A DNA stretch of 64,000 bases from Asticcacaulis taihuensis (GTDB lineage Bacteria; Pseudomonadota; Alphaproteobacteria; Caulobacterales; Caulobacteraceae): contig NZ_FMTS01000010.1 in the NCBI RefSeq assembly GCF_900100255.1, forward strand, positions 1 to 64,000, read 5' to 3'. Shown here in pieces: positions 23,127 to 31,140 of this stretch. A program made the position numbers and the translations under genes. How positions within the stretch are numbered: position 1 is the stretch's first letter; every line of letters begins with the position of its first letter. Under the pieces are notes generated by a model. It saw only the letters and a program-made list of their open reading frames with translations, searched no databases and was not told where the DNA came from.

Positions 23127-25346
23127 CTAAGGTTTGCGAATGCCCGCGACGAGCGTGGCGGAACCTGTCACGCCAGCATCTTCAGCGTCATGCGCCACCG
23201 ATACATTATACTGCCCGCCGGCCTGAAGCCACTGGCCGGTTTTCTCATCGAACCGGGACAGCAGGCGCTGGTCGGCGGTAACCGTTACAGTCGTGCTTTC
23301 GCCAGGGGCGAGGCTCACCTTAGAGAAGCCGATCAAGCGCTTGACTGCACCGCCCGGGGCCTGATCCAGATACACCTGCGGCGCATCCTTGCCCGCGACC
23401 GCGCCCGTGTTGGTAACCTTAAAACTGACCGACAAGGTCTTGCCGCCAGTCACCTTCACATCCGAATAGGCGAATTGGGTATAGGAAAGGCCATGGCCGA
23501 AGGGAAACAGGGCTTTCTGGTTCAACTTGGCGAACCGGCGATAACCGATGTCCGAGCCTTCATCGTAGTGGACATCGAACACCTGGCCGTCCGGCAGACC
23601 GAGGCCCGGCATCGTGGCGCGGGGATATTGATCAATCGACTGCGGGAATGTGACCGGCAGGTGGCCGGAAGGGTTTACTGCGCCGGTCAGCACATCGGCG
23701 ATGGCTTCGCCGCCCTTTTGACCGGAATACCAAGCCTCGATGACCGCCGGTGTTTTGCCAAGCCAGGGCATCGTGACGGCGCCACCGGTTTGCAGGACCA
23801 CGATGGTGTGTGGATTGGCCTCGGCCAGCGTGGCGATCAGCGCGTCCTGGCCATCTGGCAGGCTCAGGTCGGCGGCATCGTCGCCTTCCGCCATCCACTG
23901 GTTGCCGAAGACGATGACTAGGTCGGCCTCCTTGGCCTTGCGAGCGGCTTCAGCAGGGTAGCGTCCGGTGTCGAAGCGGATATTGGCGTTCGGCAGGCGG
24001 TCCTTCAAAGCCTTCACAGGCGATGAAGTGTGAAAGTTCATGCGATTGAAGGCCGCCATCATGCCTTCGCCGCCCACGGGGATAGCGACCTGATTGACGT
24101 CAGAAGTTACCTGGGAAGAGCCGCCACCGGACAGGACGCCCGCATCGGCGTGACCCCCGACAATCAGAATGTTTTTCGCTGTGGCGGCCAGAGGCAGCAG
24201 GTTGCCTTCGTTCTTTAGCAGCACAATGCCCTCGGCCGCCGCCTGACGCGACACCTCGGCGTTTGCAGCCCGGTCGACGGTCACCGGCGCAGGCGAATCG
24301 AAAAGACCCGCGGCGAACATAGAGCGCAGAATGCGGCGGGACATATCCGACAGTCGGGCGGCGGGGATCGAGCCATTATCTATGGCGGCCTTCAGGGGGG
24401 CGCCGAACCAGACCTGCTTGTCCAGTTGTTCGCCAGACTGCTGGTCGAGGCCCTTGACCGCGAAGTCGGTCGATTTCACGGCGCCCCAGTCGGACATCAC
24501 ATACCCCTTATAGCCCCAGTCGCCCTTCAGGACCGTATTCAATAGGTGATCGTTGCCACAGGCATAGGCGCCGTTGACCAGATTGTACGAGCACATGACC
24601 GAGCCCGGCTGGCCGGTTTCAAGGGCGATCTGGAAGGCCAGTAGGTCCGATTCACGCATGGCCGATTCGGAAATAATACTGTTGGCAAAGTTACGTCCGG
24701 TTTCCTGGTCGTTGATGGCGAAGTGCTTCATTGTCGAGATGACATGCTGACTCTCTATGCCCTTGATCGCCGCCCCGGCAATGGTGCCGGCCAGCAAGGG
24801 GTCTTCACCGGCGTATTCGAAATTCCGTCCGCCGCGGGGATCGCGGGCCAGATTGACGCCACCAGCGAGTTGCACATTGATGCCGCGCGAGCGGGCTTCC
24901 TGGCCGACAACCACGCCACCTTTGAAGGCAAGATCGGGATTGAAGGTTGCCGCCAGCAGGAGGCTTGACGGCAGGGCAGTGGCGGTATCGCCCGGACGCA
25001 CATTGCCCGGATTGGTCACGCCCAGGGAGGCATCGCTCTCCTGTTGCGCGGGAATACCTAAACGCGGAATGCCCGGAATGAAGCCAGCCGAGCCGATCGC
25101 GCCCTTGGGCAACTTCATGCCGGGGAAAAAGATCATGGCCATTGGGCCGTGAACGAGGCTGAGGCGCTCATCCGGTGTCAATGCCTTTTCCAGGAGTGCC
25201 GCGCGCTGATCGGCGCTCAGGGACGTGTTTTGCCAGGGCTGCGTGTCGGTGGCGGCAGCCGCGACAGGCAGGGCCAGGGCCACTATGAGTGCGGTGACCG
25301 AAGTGGCTCTCGCCAGTCTGGCGGCGATGGAAGGGGTCGGTTTCAT
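23127..25346 (-). CDS. Secreted GH3 beta-glucosidase 1
   Basis: The 739-residue protein has a signal peptide (LARATSVTALIVALALPVAAAA), the GH3 barrel (AGGVNLARDPRGGRNFEYAGEDP, MKHFAINDQETGR) with the nucleophile Asp in GYVMSDWGA (about residue 286), the second alpha/beta domain (ILIVGGHADAGVLSGGGSSQV) and a C-terminal fibronectin-III-like domain. GH3 enzymes of this layout release terminal beta-linked glucose or related sugars. I chose ATG 25346, preceded by AGGGA; the frame extends to 25397. It is divergent from the TonB receptor across an operator-bearing region and precedes the LacI gene. Confidence 0.92.
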   Translation of the reverse strand: MKPTPSIAARLARATSVTALIVALALPVAAAATDTQPWQNTSLSADQRAALLEKALTPDERLSLVHGPMAMIFFPGMKLPKGAIGSAGFIPGIPRLGIPAQQESDASLGVTNPGNVRPGDTATALPSSLLLAATFNPDLAFKGGVVVGQEARSRGINVQLAGGVNLARDPRGGRNFEYAGEDPLLAGTIAGAAIKGIESQHVISTMKHFAINDQETGRNFANSIISESAMRESDLLAFQIALETGQPGSVMCSYNLVNGAYACGNDHLLNTVLKGDWGYKGYVMSDWGAVKSTDFAVKGLDQQSGEQLDKQVWFGAPLKAAIDNGSIPAARLSDMSRRILRSMFAAGLFDSPAPVTVDRAANAEVSRQAAAEGIVLLKNEGNLLPLAATAKNILIVGGHADAGVLSGGGSSQVTSDVNQVAIPVGGEGMMAAFNRMNFHTSSPVKALKDRLPNANIRFDTGRYPAEAARKAKEADLVIVFGNQWMAEGDDAADLSLPDGQDALIATLAEANPHTIVVLQTGGAVTMPWLGKTPAVIEAWYSGQKGGEAIADVLTGAVNPSGHLPVTFPQSIDQYPRATMPGLGLPDGQVFDVHYDEGSDIGYRRFAKLNQKALFPFGHGLSYTQFAYSDVKVTGGKTLSVSFKVTNTGAVAGKDAPQVYLDQAPGGAVKRLIGFSKVSLAPGESTTVTVTADQRLLSRFDEKTGQWLQAGGQYNVSVAHDAEDAGVTGSATLVAGIRKP

Positions 25347-25516
25347 TGTATATCCCTGAGAGTCATGCCGTTCGACAGTCAGCCCGCGCGCCGGCATTGA
25401 TGTTTTTAAAAAAGCGCGCCCCGGAGTGAGAGGCGCAAATATCCGAAACCGAAAGCGTTTATCAGTTGCGGAGGGTCGCTATCCGGAATCGAGAAAAAAA
25501 TTAAGGCGTACGATTA

Positions 25517-25528
25517 GACAACGTTGTC
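25517..25528. promoter_or_regulatory. LacI-family operator (perfect palindrome)
   Basis: GACAACGTTGTC is fully symmetric around a central CG, the hallmark of LacI-family sites. It lies about 170 bases upstream of the GH3 start. Confidence 0.6.
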
Positions 25529-25928
25529 GAAATATTGGCTATTTTTGCCGGGTGTCAAGGCTAAATTGCACTCGGGTCGGGAGTGGCAGGGCGAGTCGCC
25601 ATTTGTCAGGGAGTGACAATAGGCGGCAAGCAAAAATGTTGCGTCAACGCAACAGGTCATTTTCGAAATTAGTAAATTTTTCAAAATTTTTCATCGTCGC
25701 ATTATTTGCATTTTTTATGGGCTGATTTGAAAAAAGTATAATTTTACAATGGTTTTTGATAGTAAAATGTCCTGTTTGCATATTGATTATATTGAATAAC
25801 TTTAAGGTGTTTCGCTCTTTGTCCGCAAAAAACAAAGATTTTTTGTGAGCGTTAACATTCCGATTTTTGACTCGTTTTGGAAATTTCCAGGCGGTCTGTA
25901 CCAAAAGTTTCGTCCTGTTTGGCGCGTT

Positions 25929-25940
25929 GACAACGTTTTC
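25929..25940. promoter_or_regulatory. LacI-family operator (near-palindrome)
   Basis: GACAACGTTTTC differs from the palindrome at 25517 by one base. It lies about 165 bases upstream of the TonB receptor start, the same distance as the other site from GH3. Confidence 0.5.
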
Positions 25941-26105
25941 CTAATTCGTCAGGCTAAGTTGGCAAACCGGGCCCCTAAGTCCGGCTGGCAAATAAAAAAG
26001 AGCCATTGAGGCTTCCGGGGAAGGGCATTGGGTGAATGGCGAAACGCCACCCAGGCTTTCAAAAAAATGAAACGACAAATGGCTCAAGGCCATGGGAAGG
26101 AAAAC

Positions 26106-29006
26106 ATGTACGCCAACAGAATTGCGACTCGTATTGCATCGTCCAGGCGCCTTATGCTGGGGGCGGCGGCTTTACCGCTGATCATGACAGCGGCGCTGAT
26201 CAGTTTCACGCCAGCGCATGCACAGGATATTCCGGTCACCCAGGAAAATACGGCGGCGGCCCCGGTTGTCGACTCCAAGAGCACTGACAAGGATACGACC
26301 GTTGTCGTCGTTACCGGCACCAATATTAAGGGTGTCAAGCCGGTTGGGTCTGAGACCACAACGATGAAACGCGAGGAGATCCTTGCCACCGGCCTGACGA
26401 ACGTCACAGACGTGCTGCGGACCCTGCCGCAGGTTCAGAACACGGGCGATCCGAACGGCGCCACCATGCGTGAGGGCGGCACGGCCGGTTACGGCGGCAA
26501 CTCGACCCAGGGCACCACGATCAATCTGCGCGGCATTGGTTCCTCCGCGACCCTGACCCTTGTGGATGGTCACCGTCTGGCGCCATCGGGCGCCGCGCTC
26601 ACTTTTACTGAAGCGACGCAGGTGCCGATCGCTGCGGTAGAGCGTATCGAAATCGTTTCGGATGGCGCATCCGCCATCTACGGTTCGGACGCGGTTTCGG
26701 GCGTCATCAACTTTGTTCTGCGTAAGCGCTATAACGGCGCGGAAGTAACGGGCCGTTATTCCGTCAACAAGGGCGCGGATGAAAAGGGCGTCTCTGCAAC
26801 CGCCGGCCACTCCTGGAATAATGTTGGCAAGTTCGGTGAAGGCAATGCCATCTTCAGCATGGACTTTACCGATCGCTCGGCCTTTGCCCGCAACAAGAGC
26901 CCTTACCTGATGCAGGATCTGACCCGGTTCGGGGGGCTGGATAACCGTATAAACGGCGCGACCGCCACGCCGGGAACGCCCGGCAATATCGTGGTTACGA
27001 CGACGACCTATTTCCCTGTGTATGGTACGACCTACAACACTTATGGTCTGCCAAATGGCACCAACGAACACCTCACAGGCGCTGACCTTCTGGCTACGCC
27101 GAACTTGGTCGATTCAGCCGACTACGCCGACTACATAGGTGCGTTGAAGCGTCAGCAGTACGTGTTCATTCTGAATCAGTCGATTACGCCCTGGCTCGAT
27201 TTCAGCTACGAAGGCTTCTATACCCATCGTGAAACCATCAGCCGCGCCCTCTATACGAACAGTGCCATCAAGCTGACCGCGGCCAGTCCGTTCTACATTC
27301 AGGGCGTGCCAGGTATCGCGCCCGGCGCGGACGAAACGGTCCAATATAACTTCTACAAGGATATCGGCGCACAGACGACCTATAATCCGGACACGACCTG
27401 GACCCAGACGGCAAGCCTTAAGGCCAGGCTGCCCAAAAGCTGGAGCGCCGACGGTTATGCGACTTTCGGCCGCGATGCGACCTGCGGCATCTGCAACATC
27501 AACAACAATGTCGACGTGGACGCGTTCAACTATCAGATCGCCCAGGGAAACATCAATCCGCTTTCCAGCACTCCCCTCACGGAGGAGCAAAAGGCTACAT
27601 TCATCGGAACCAACATTCAGGCCAGTACGAACAAGATGGCCGATTTTGGCCTGAAGTTCACCGGCCCGCTTTTCAGCCTGCCGGCCGGACCGGTTCGCCT
27701 GGCCGTTGGCGCTGAACATCAGTATAATGAACAACATCTCTCCAACGGCGCCAACCGTGGTACGGATAACCACTTCCAGTGGGACAATATCACCACTTCC
27801 AACCGCACCGTGGACTCCGCTTACCTCGAAGTCTTCATCCCTGTCATTTCACGGGACATGAACATTCCGCTGGTTCAGGACATCAATCTCGATCTCGCCG
27901 GCCGTTACGACAAGTACTCCGACTTCGGCGATACCTCGAACCCGAAGATCGGTATTACCTGGGACGTCAATGACGAGCTGTCTTTCCGTGGATCATGGGG
28001 CACGTCATTCCGGGCGCCGAGTTTGACGGACACGAATGCAAACGTTTTCTCATATGCCGGTATTTTCCCATTCCCGAACAATTCGGGCGACCCGAACATT
28101 GCCCAAGCCTTCCCTGGCTACAGCTACGCTCTGATGTTCATTGGCGCCAACCCGGACCTTCGGCCGGAAGAAGCGACGACCTGGTCGGCTGGTTTCGACT
28201 ACAAACCCGCCTGGGTCGACGGCCTGAGCGTTGGCTCGACCTACTATGATATTGCCTATGACAATCAGATTGTCTTCCAGCCCACTGTTAATCTGTTCCT
28301 GTCGAGTCCGGAAAATCGAGCGGTCTATTCCAAATACATCCATCCGGTTGACAACACCGGTTGCGTCGAGGGCGATTCTTCCACCTATGATCCGGAGCTG
28401 GCCAAATACGTGGCCCTGCCGAATCTTTACGGTTCGACGGTTGGTCAGGTCTGCCAGGTTCAGGTTGTCCTCGATGCCCGCGAAACCAACATGGCGGCGA
28501 CCCACCAATACGGTGTCGACCTGCATGCCACCTATGTCCGTAACACCTCCTATGGCTTCCTCAATTTTGGTGGTTCTGTCACCAAGATCCTCAGCAGCAA
28601 ACAGACGATTGTTGAGGGCACCGACGCAATCAGCGCGATTGACCACTACAGCTATCCGGTGTCTCTGCGCGGCCGCTTCAATGCGGGCTGGGCGAAAAAT
28701 GGCTGGAACGTCAATCTGTTCGCCAACTATGTAGGCGGCTACCTGAATGACCAGACCCTGTCGGACAATGGCGTCCAGCGTCCGTTCCAGAAGGTGAAGG
28801 CCAACACGACCTACGATTTTGGCGTCGGTTATATGGTGCCGCAGGACTCGACCAGTTTCGCCAGGGGCGTACGTGTCTCCCTCAACATCCAAAACGTTTT
28901 GAACCAGGCGCCGCAAATCGTCCTGACCAACAACTCGGCCTATGACCCGGCCAATTCGAGTATTCTTGGCCGTGTGTTCAGTCTACAGTTGACCAAAGCG
29001 TTCTAA
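26106..29006 (+). CDS. TonB-dependent receptor for plant-derived glycoside or oligosaccharide (inferred)
   Basis: This 966-residue receptor has a signal peptide (LMLGAAALPLIMTAALISFTPAHA), a TonB-box/plug region (TTVVVVTGTNIKG, LTNVTDVLRTLPQVQNTG, TTINLRGIGSSATLTLVDGHRLAP, VERIEIVSDGASAIYGSDAVSGVINFVL) and a barrel ending GRVFSLQLTKAF. I chose ATG 26106, preceded by AAGGA; the frame reaches 26028. It is divergent from GH3 and followed by a carboxylesterase and a second GH3, all secreted, so its ligand is probably a glycoside or oligosaccharide. Control by the nearby LacI protein is likely from the operator at 25929. Confidence 0.92.
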   Translation: MYANRIATRIASSRRLMLGAAALPLIMTAALISFTPAHAQDIPVTQENTAAAPVVDSKSTDKDTTVVVVTGTNIKGVKPVGSETTTMKREEILATGLTNVTDVLRTLPQVQNTGDPNGATMREGGTAGYGGNSTQGTTINLRGIGSSATLTLVDGHRLAPSGAALTFTEATQVPIAAVERIEIVSDGASAIYGSDAVSGVINFVLRKRYNGAEVTGRYSVNKGADEKGVSATAGHSWNNVGKFGEGNAIFSMDFTDRSAFARNKSPYLMQDLTRFGGLDNRINGATATPGTPGNIVVTTTTYFPVYGTTYNTYGLPNGTNEHLTGADLLATPNLVDSADYADYIGALKRQQYVFILNQSITPWLDFSYEGFYTHRETISRALYTNSAIKLTAASPFYIQGVPGIAPGADETVQYNFYKDIGAQTTYNPDTTWTQTASLKARLPKSWSADGYATFGRDATCGICNINNNVDVDAFNYQIAQGNINPLSSTPLTEEQKATFIGTNIQASTNKMADFGLKFTGPLFSLPAGPVRLAVGAEHQYNEQHLSNGANRGTDNHFQWDNITTSNRTVDSAYLEVFIPVISRDMNIPLVQDINLDLAGRYDKYSDFGDTSNPKIGITWDVNDELSFRGSWGTSFRAPSLTDTNANVFSYAGIFPFPNNSGDPNIAQAFPGYSYALMFIGANPDLRPEEATTWSAGFDYKPAWVDGLSVGSTYYDIAYDNQIVFQPTVNLFLSSPENRAVYSKYIHPVDNTGCVEGDSSTYDPELAKYVALPNLYGSTVGQVCQVQVVLDARETNMAATHQYGVDLHATYVRNTSYGFLNFGGSVTKILSSKQTIVEGTDAISAIDHYSYPVSLRGRFNAGWAKNGWNVNLFANYVGGYLNDQTLSDNGVQRPFQKVKANTTYDFGVGYMVPQDSTSFARGVRVSLNIQNVLNQAPQIVLTNNSAYDPANSSILGRVFSLQLTKAF

Positions 29007-29013
29007 TCTAAAA

Positions 29014-29045
29014 CGATCGGCGAAGCCTTGGGTTTTCGCCGATCG
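29014..29045 (+). terminator. Hairpin terminator after TonB receptor 2
   Basis: CGATCGGCGAA pairs perfectly with TTCGCCGATCG over a 10-base loop, a few bases after the receptor stop. The T-rich tail (ATTGTTT) is weak, so partial read-through to the esterase gene is possible. Confidence 0.6.
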
Positions 29046-29102
29046 CCCATTGTTTAACGAAGCATAATAAACGCCCCATTTGGGGCTCAGGAAAGGAATA
29101 AA

Positions 29103-30968
29103 ATGCGTAACGCGTCGTTTATGTCCGCCAGCCGAACGGCTCTGGCGGTTTTTGTCGCCTCTGGACTGGCTATGGCGGCCTTGCCCAGTTGCGCGGGCGC
29201 CCCCAACACGGTGCAGACAGTGTCTGGCGCCGTGCAGGGCGTAACCGTCGAAGGCGTTGAATCCTTCAAGGGCATTCCATTTGCGGCACCTCCCCTCGGT
29301 GACCTGCGTTGGCGCGCCCCGCAACCGGCCGCCAAATGGACCGGCGTGAAGGTGGCGGATACCTTCGGCCACGACTGTATGCAGACGCCGTTCGGTGGCG
29401 ACGCGGCGCCGCTTGGCGCGACGCCCGGTGAAGACTGCCTGGTTCTGAACGTCTGGCGCCCGGCGGGCGTGCCGAAGGACGCTAAGCTGCCGGTCATCTT
29501 CTGGATCTATGGCGGCGGCTTCGTCAACGGCGGCTCGTCGCCCCCCGTCTATGACGGTTCGTCCTTCGCCAAAAAGGGCGTCATCATGGTCAGCGCCAAT
29601 TACCGCCTGGGCCGTTTCGGCTTCTTCGGCTTCCCGGAACTGACGAAGGAAAACAAGGACAATGGTTTGCTGGGCAACTACGGTTACATGGACCAGATTG
29701 CGGCGCTGAAGTGGGTCCAGGCCAATATCGCGGCCTTTGGTGGTGATCCCGCCAATGTGACGATCTTCGGCGAATCGGCCGGCGGCGGCTCGGTCAATAC
29801 GCTCATGACCTCGACCCAATCCAAAGGGCTGTTCGCCAAGGCCATCGTCCAGTCGGGCGGGGGACGCGGCAACCTGATGGGTAACCGAGAGCTGTCGAAG
29901 GACAAGCCGGGAATGCCGTCGTCAGAAACGCTCGGTGTCAATCTGGCCAGGAAATATGGCATCGAAGGCACGGGCGCCGAGGCTCTCGCGGCACTGCGGA
30001 AGCTGTCCGCCGAGCAGATCAATGATGGCCTCGGCATGATGACCATGGGCCAGGCCGGTCAAACCTACGGCGGCCCGATGGTCGACGGCGTGATCGTCGC
30101 CGAAGCGCCGCAGGCAGTCTATGAGGCTGGCCGCCAGGCCAAGGTGCCGTTCATGATTGGTGCCGATACGGCCGACATCGGCTTCGGCTTTGCCCCTACC
30201 AAGGAAGCCGCTTTCGCCGCGTTCGGCCCATACGCCGACCAGGCCAAGGCCGCCTACGATCCTGACGGCACCAAGACCGTTCAACAGATCAACGCGGAAA
30301 TTGGCATGGACAAGGCCATGGTCGAACCGTCCCGCTTCGTGGCCTCGACGATATCCAAGCAAGGCATTCCCGCCTACGAGTTCCGTTTTGGCTATGTGGC
30401 CGATTCCATGAAGGCCGAATGGAAGACCGGTACGCCGCACGCCACGGAAATTCCGTATGTTATGAATACGGTCAAGGAGAAGTACGGTGACAAGTTGACG
30501 CCGGCGGATGCCAAGATCGCTGACCAGACCAACAGCTACTGGGCCAATTTCGCCAAGACGGGCAACCCGAACGGTGAGGGGCTTCCCCACTGGCCGAAGT
30601 ATGACTCCGCCAAGGACGAACTGATGGTGTTCACACCTGAGGGTGTGCCGGTGGCGCAGGCCGATCCGTGGAAGGCGCGTATGGACGTAACGGCCGCCGC
30701 CGCCGACCTGCCGCCGCCGCCGCCGCTGGCCACGAAGACGGCGGACGGCCATTTCGCCACCAAGCTCTCCCCGCTGGGCGAGATGCTCAACGATCCGGCC
30801 GCCAAGGCCGTGCTCAACAAGCACATCCCTGACGTGGTGGGTAATCCGCAGATCGGCATGGCGAGCAACATGACCCTGCTGGCCCTGCGCCAGTATATCC
30901 CAACGCTCACGGATGACGTGCTGGCCGGGATCGACGCCGATCTCGCCGCACTGCCGGCCAAGAAGTAA
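29103..30968 (+). CDS. Secreted type-B carboxylesterase with C-terminal extension
   Basis: The 621-residue protein has a signal peptide and the type-B carboxylesterase layout: FKGIPFAAPPLGDLRWRAP, EDCLVLNVWRP, the oxyanion loop IYGGGFVNGG, and the nucleophile Ser225 in FGESAGGGS. These enzymes hydrolyse carboxylic esters of many kinds. After the catalytic domain, a Pro-rich linker (LPPPPPLA) leads into ~80 residues with PAAKAVLNKHIPDV, NPQIGMASNMTLLALRQYIP and DVLAGIDADLAAL, not part of the usual fold. Together with the flanking GH3 and TonB genes it may remove acyl groups from glycosides before sugar release. Confidence 0.88.
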   Translation: MRNASFMSASRTALAVFVASGLAMAALPSCAGAPNTVQTVSGAVQGVTVEGVESFKGIPFAAPPLGDLRWRAPQPAAKWTGVKVADTFGHDCMQTPFGGDAAPLGATPGEDCLVLNVWRPAGVPKDAKLPVIFWIYGGGFVNGGSSPPVYDGSSFAKKGVIMVSANYRLGRFGFFGFPELTKENKDNGLLGNYGYMDQIAALKWVQANIAAFGGDPANVTIFGESAGGGSVNTLMTSTQSKGLFAKAIVQSGGGRGNLMGNRELSKDKPGMPSSETLGVNLARKYGIEGTGAEALAALRKLSAEQINDGLGMMTMGQAGQTYGGPMVDGVIVAEAPQAVYEAGRQAKVPFMIGADTADIGFGFAPTKEAAFAAFGPYADQAKAAYDPDGTKTVQQINAEIGMDKAMVEPSRFVASTISKQGIPAYEFRFGYVADSMKAEWKTGTPHATEIPYVMNTVKEKYGDKLTPADAKIADQTNSYWANFAKTGNPNGEGLPHWPKYDSAKDELMVFTPEGVPVAQADPWKARMDVTAAAADLPPPPPLATKTADGHFATKLSPLGEMLNDPAAKAVLNKHIPDVVGNPQIGMASNMTLLALRQYIPTLTDDVLAGIDADLAALPAKK

Positions 30969-30977
30969 GACCGTAAG

Positions 30978-31003
30978 CTCCCCGGCATGCCTGTGCCGGG
31001 GAG
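30978..31003 (+). terminator. Hairpin after carboxylesterase
   Basis: CTCCCCGGCA pairs with TGCCGGGGAG over a six-base loop directly after the esterase stop. A second imperfect stem (CCCAGGTA/TACCTGGG, 31023-31067) follows. There is no T-run, so termination strength is uncertain. Confidence 0.5.
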
Positions 31004-31140
31004 TCATTCCCTGATCCACTTGCCCAGGTAACGCACCTGGTTCGCTTCGGCGGCGCGTGTACCTGGGACTATGAATATATCCGGAAGCCCGCCTCGCTAA
31101 ATTTCAATAAAATTCATTCTAAAACTGACAGGGAAATGCA

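Larger units (their letters stand above)
25398..26105. promoter_or_regulatory. Divergent control region with LacI-type operators
   Basis: There is no gene in this 0.7-kb AT-rich stretch between the GH3 gene and the TonB receptor. It contains GACAACGTTGTC, a perfect 12-bp palindrome with central CG (25517-25528), GACAACGTTTTC (25929-25940) and a weaker GAAAGCGTTTAT (25451-25462). These fit LacI-family operators: one set lies near each promoter, as expected for a shared repressor. The LacI gene lies one gene away. Confidence 0.65.

Noticed and set aside
25644-25904. 86-codon minus-strand gene in the GH3/TonB intergenic region
   Set aside because: Its Lys/Asn/Phe-rich composition follows from AT-rich DNA, and it sits within an operator-bearing control region.
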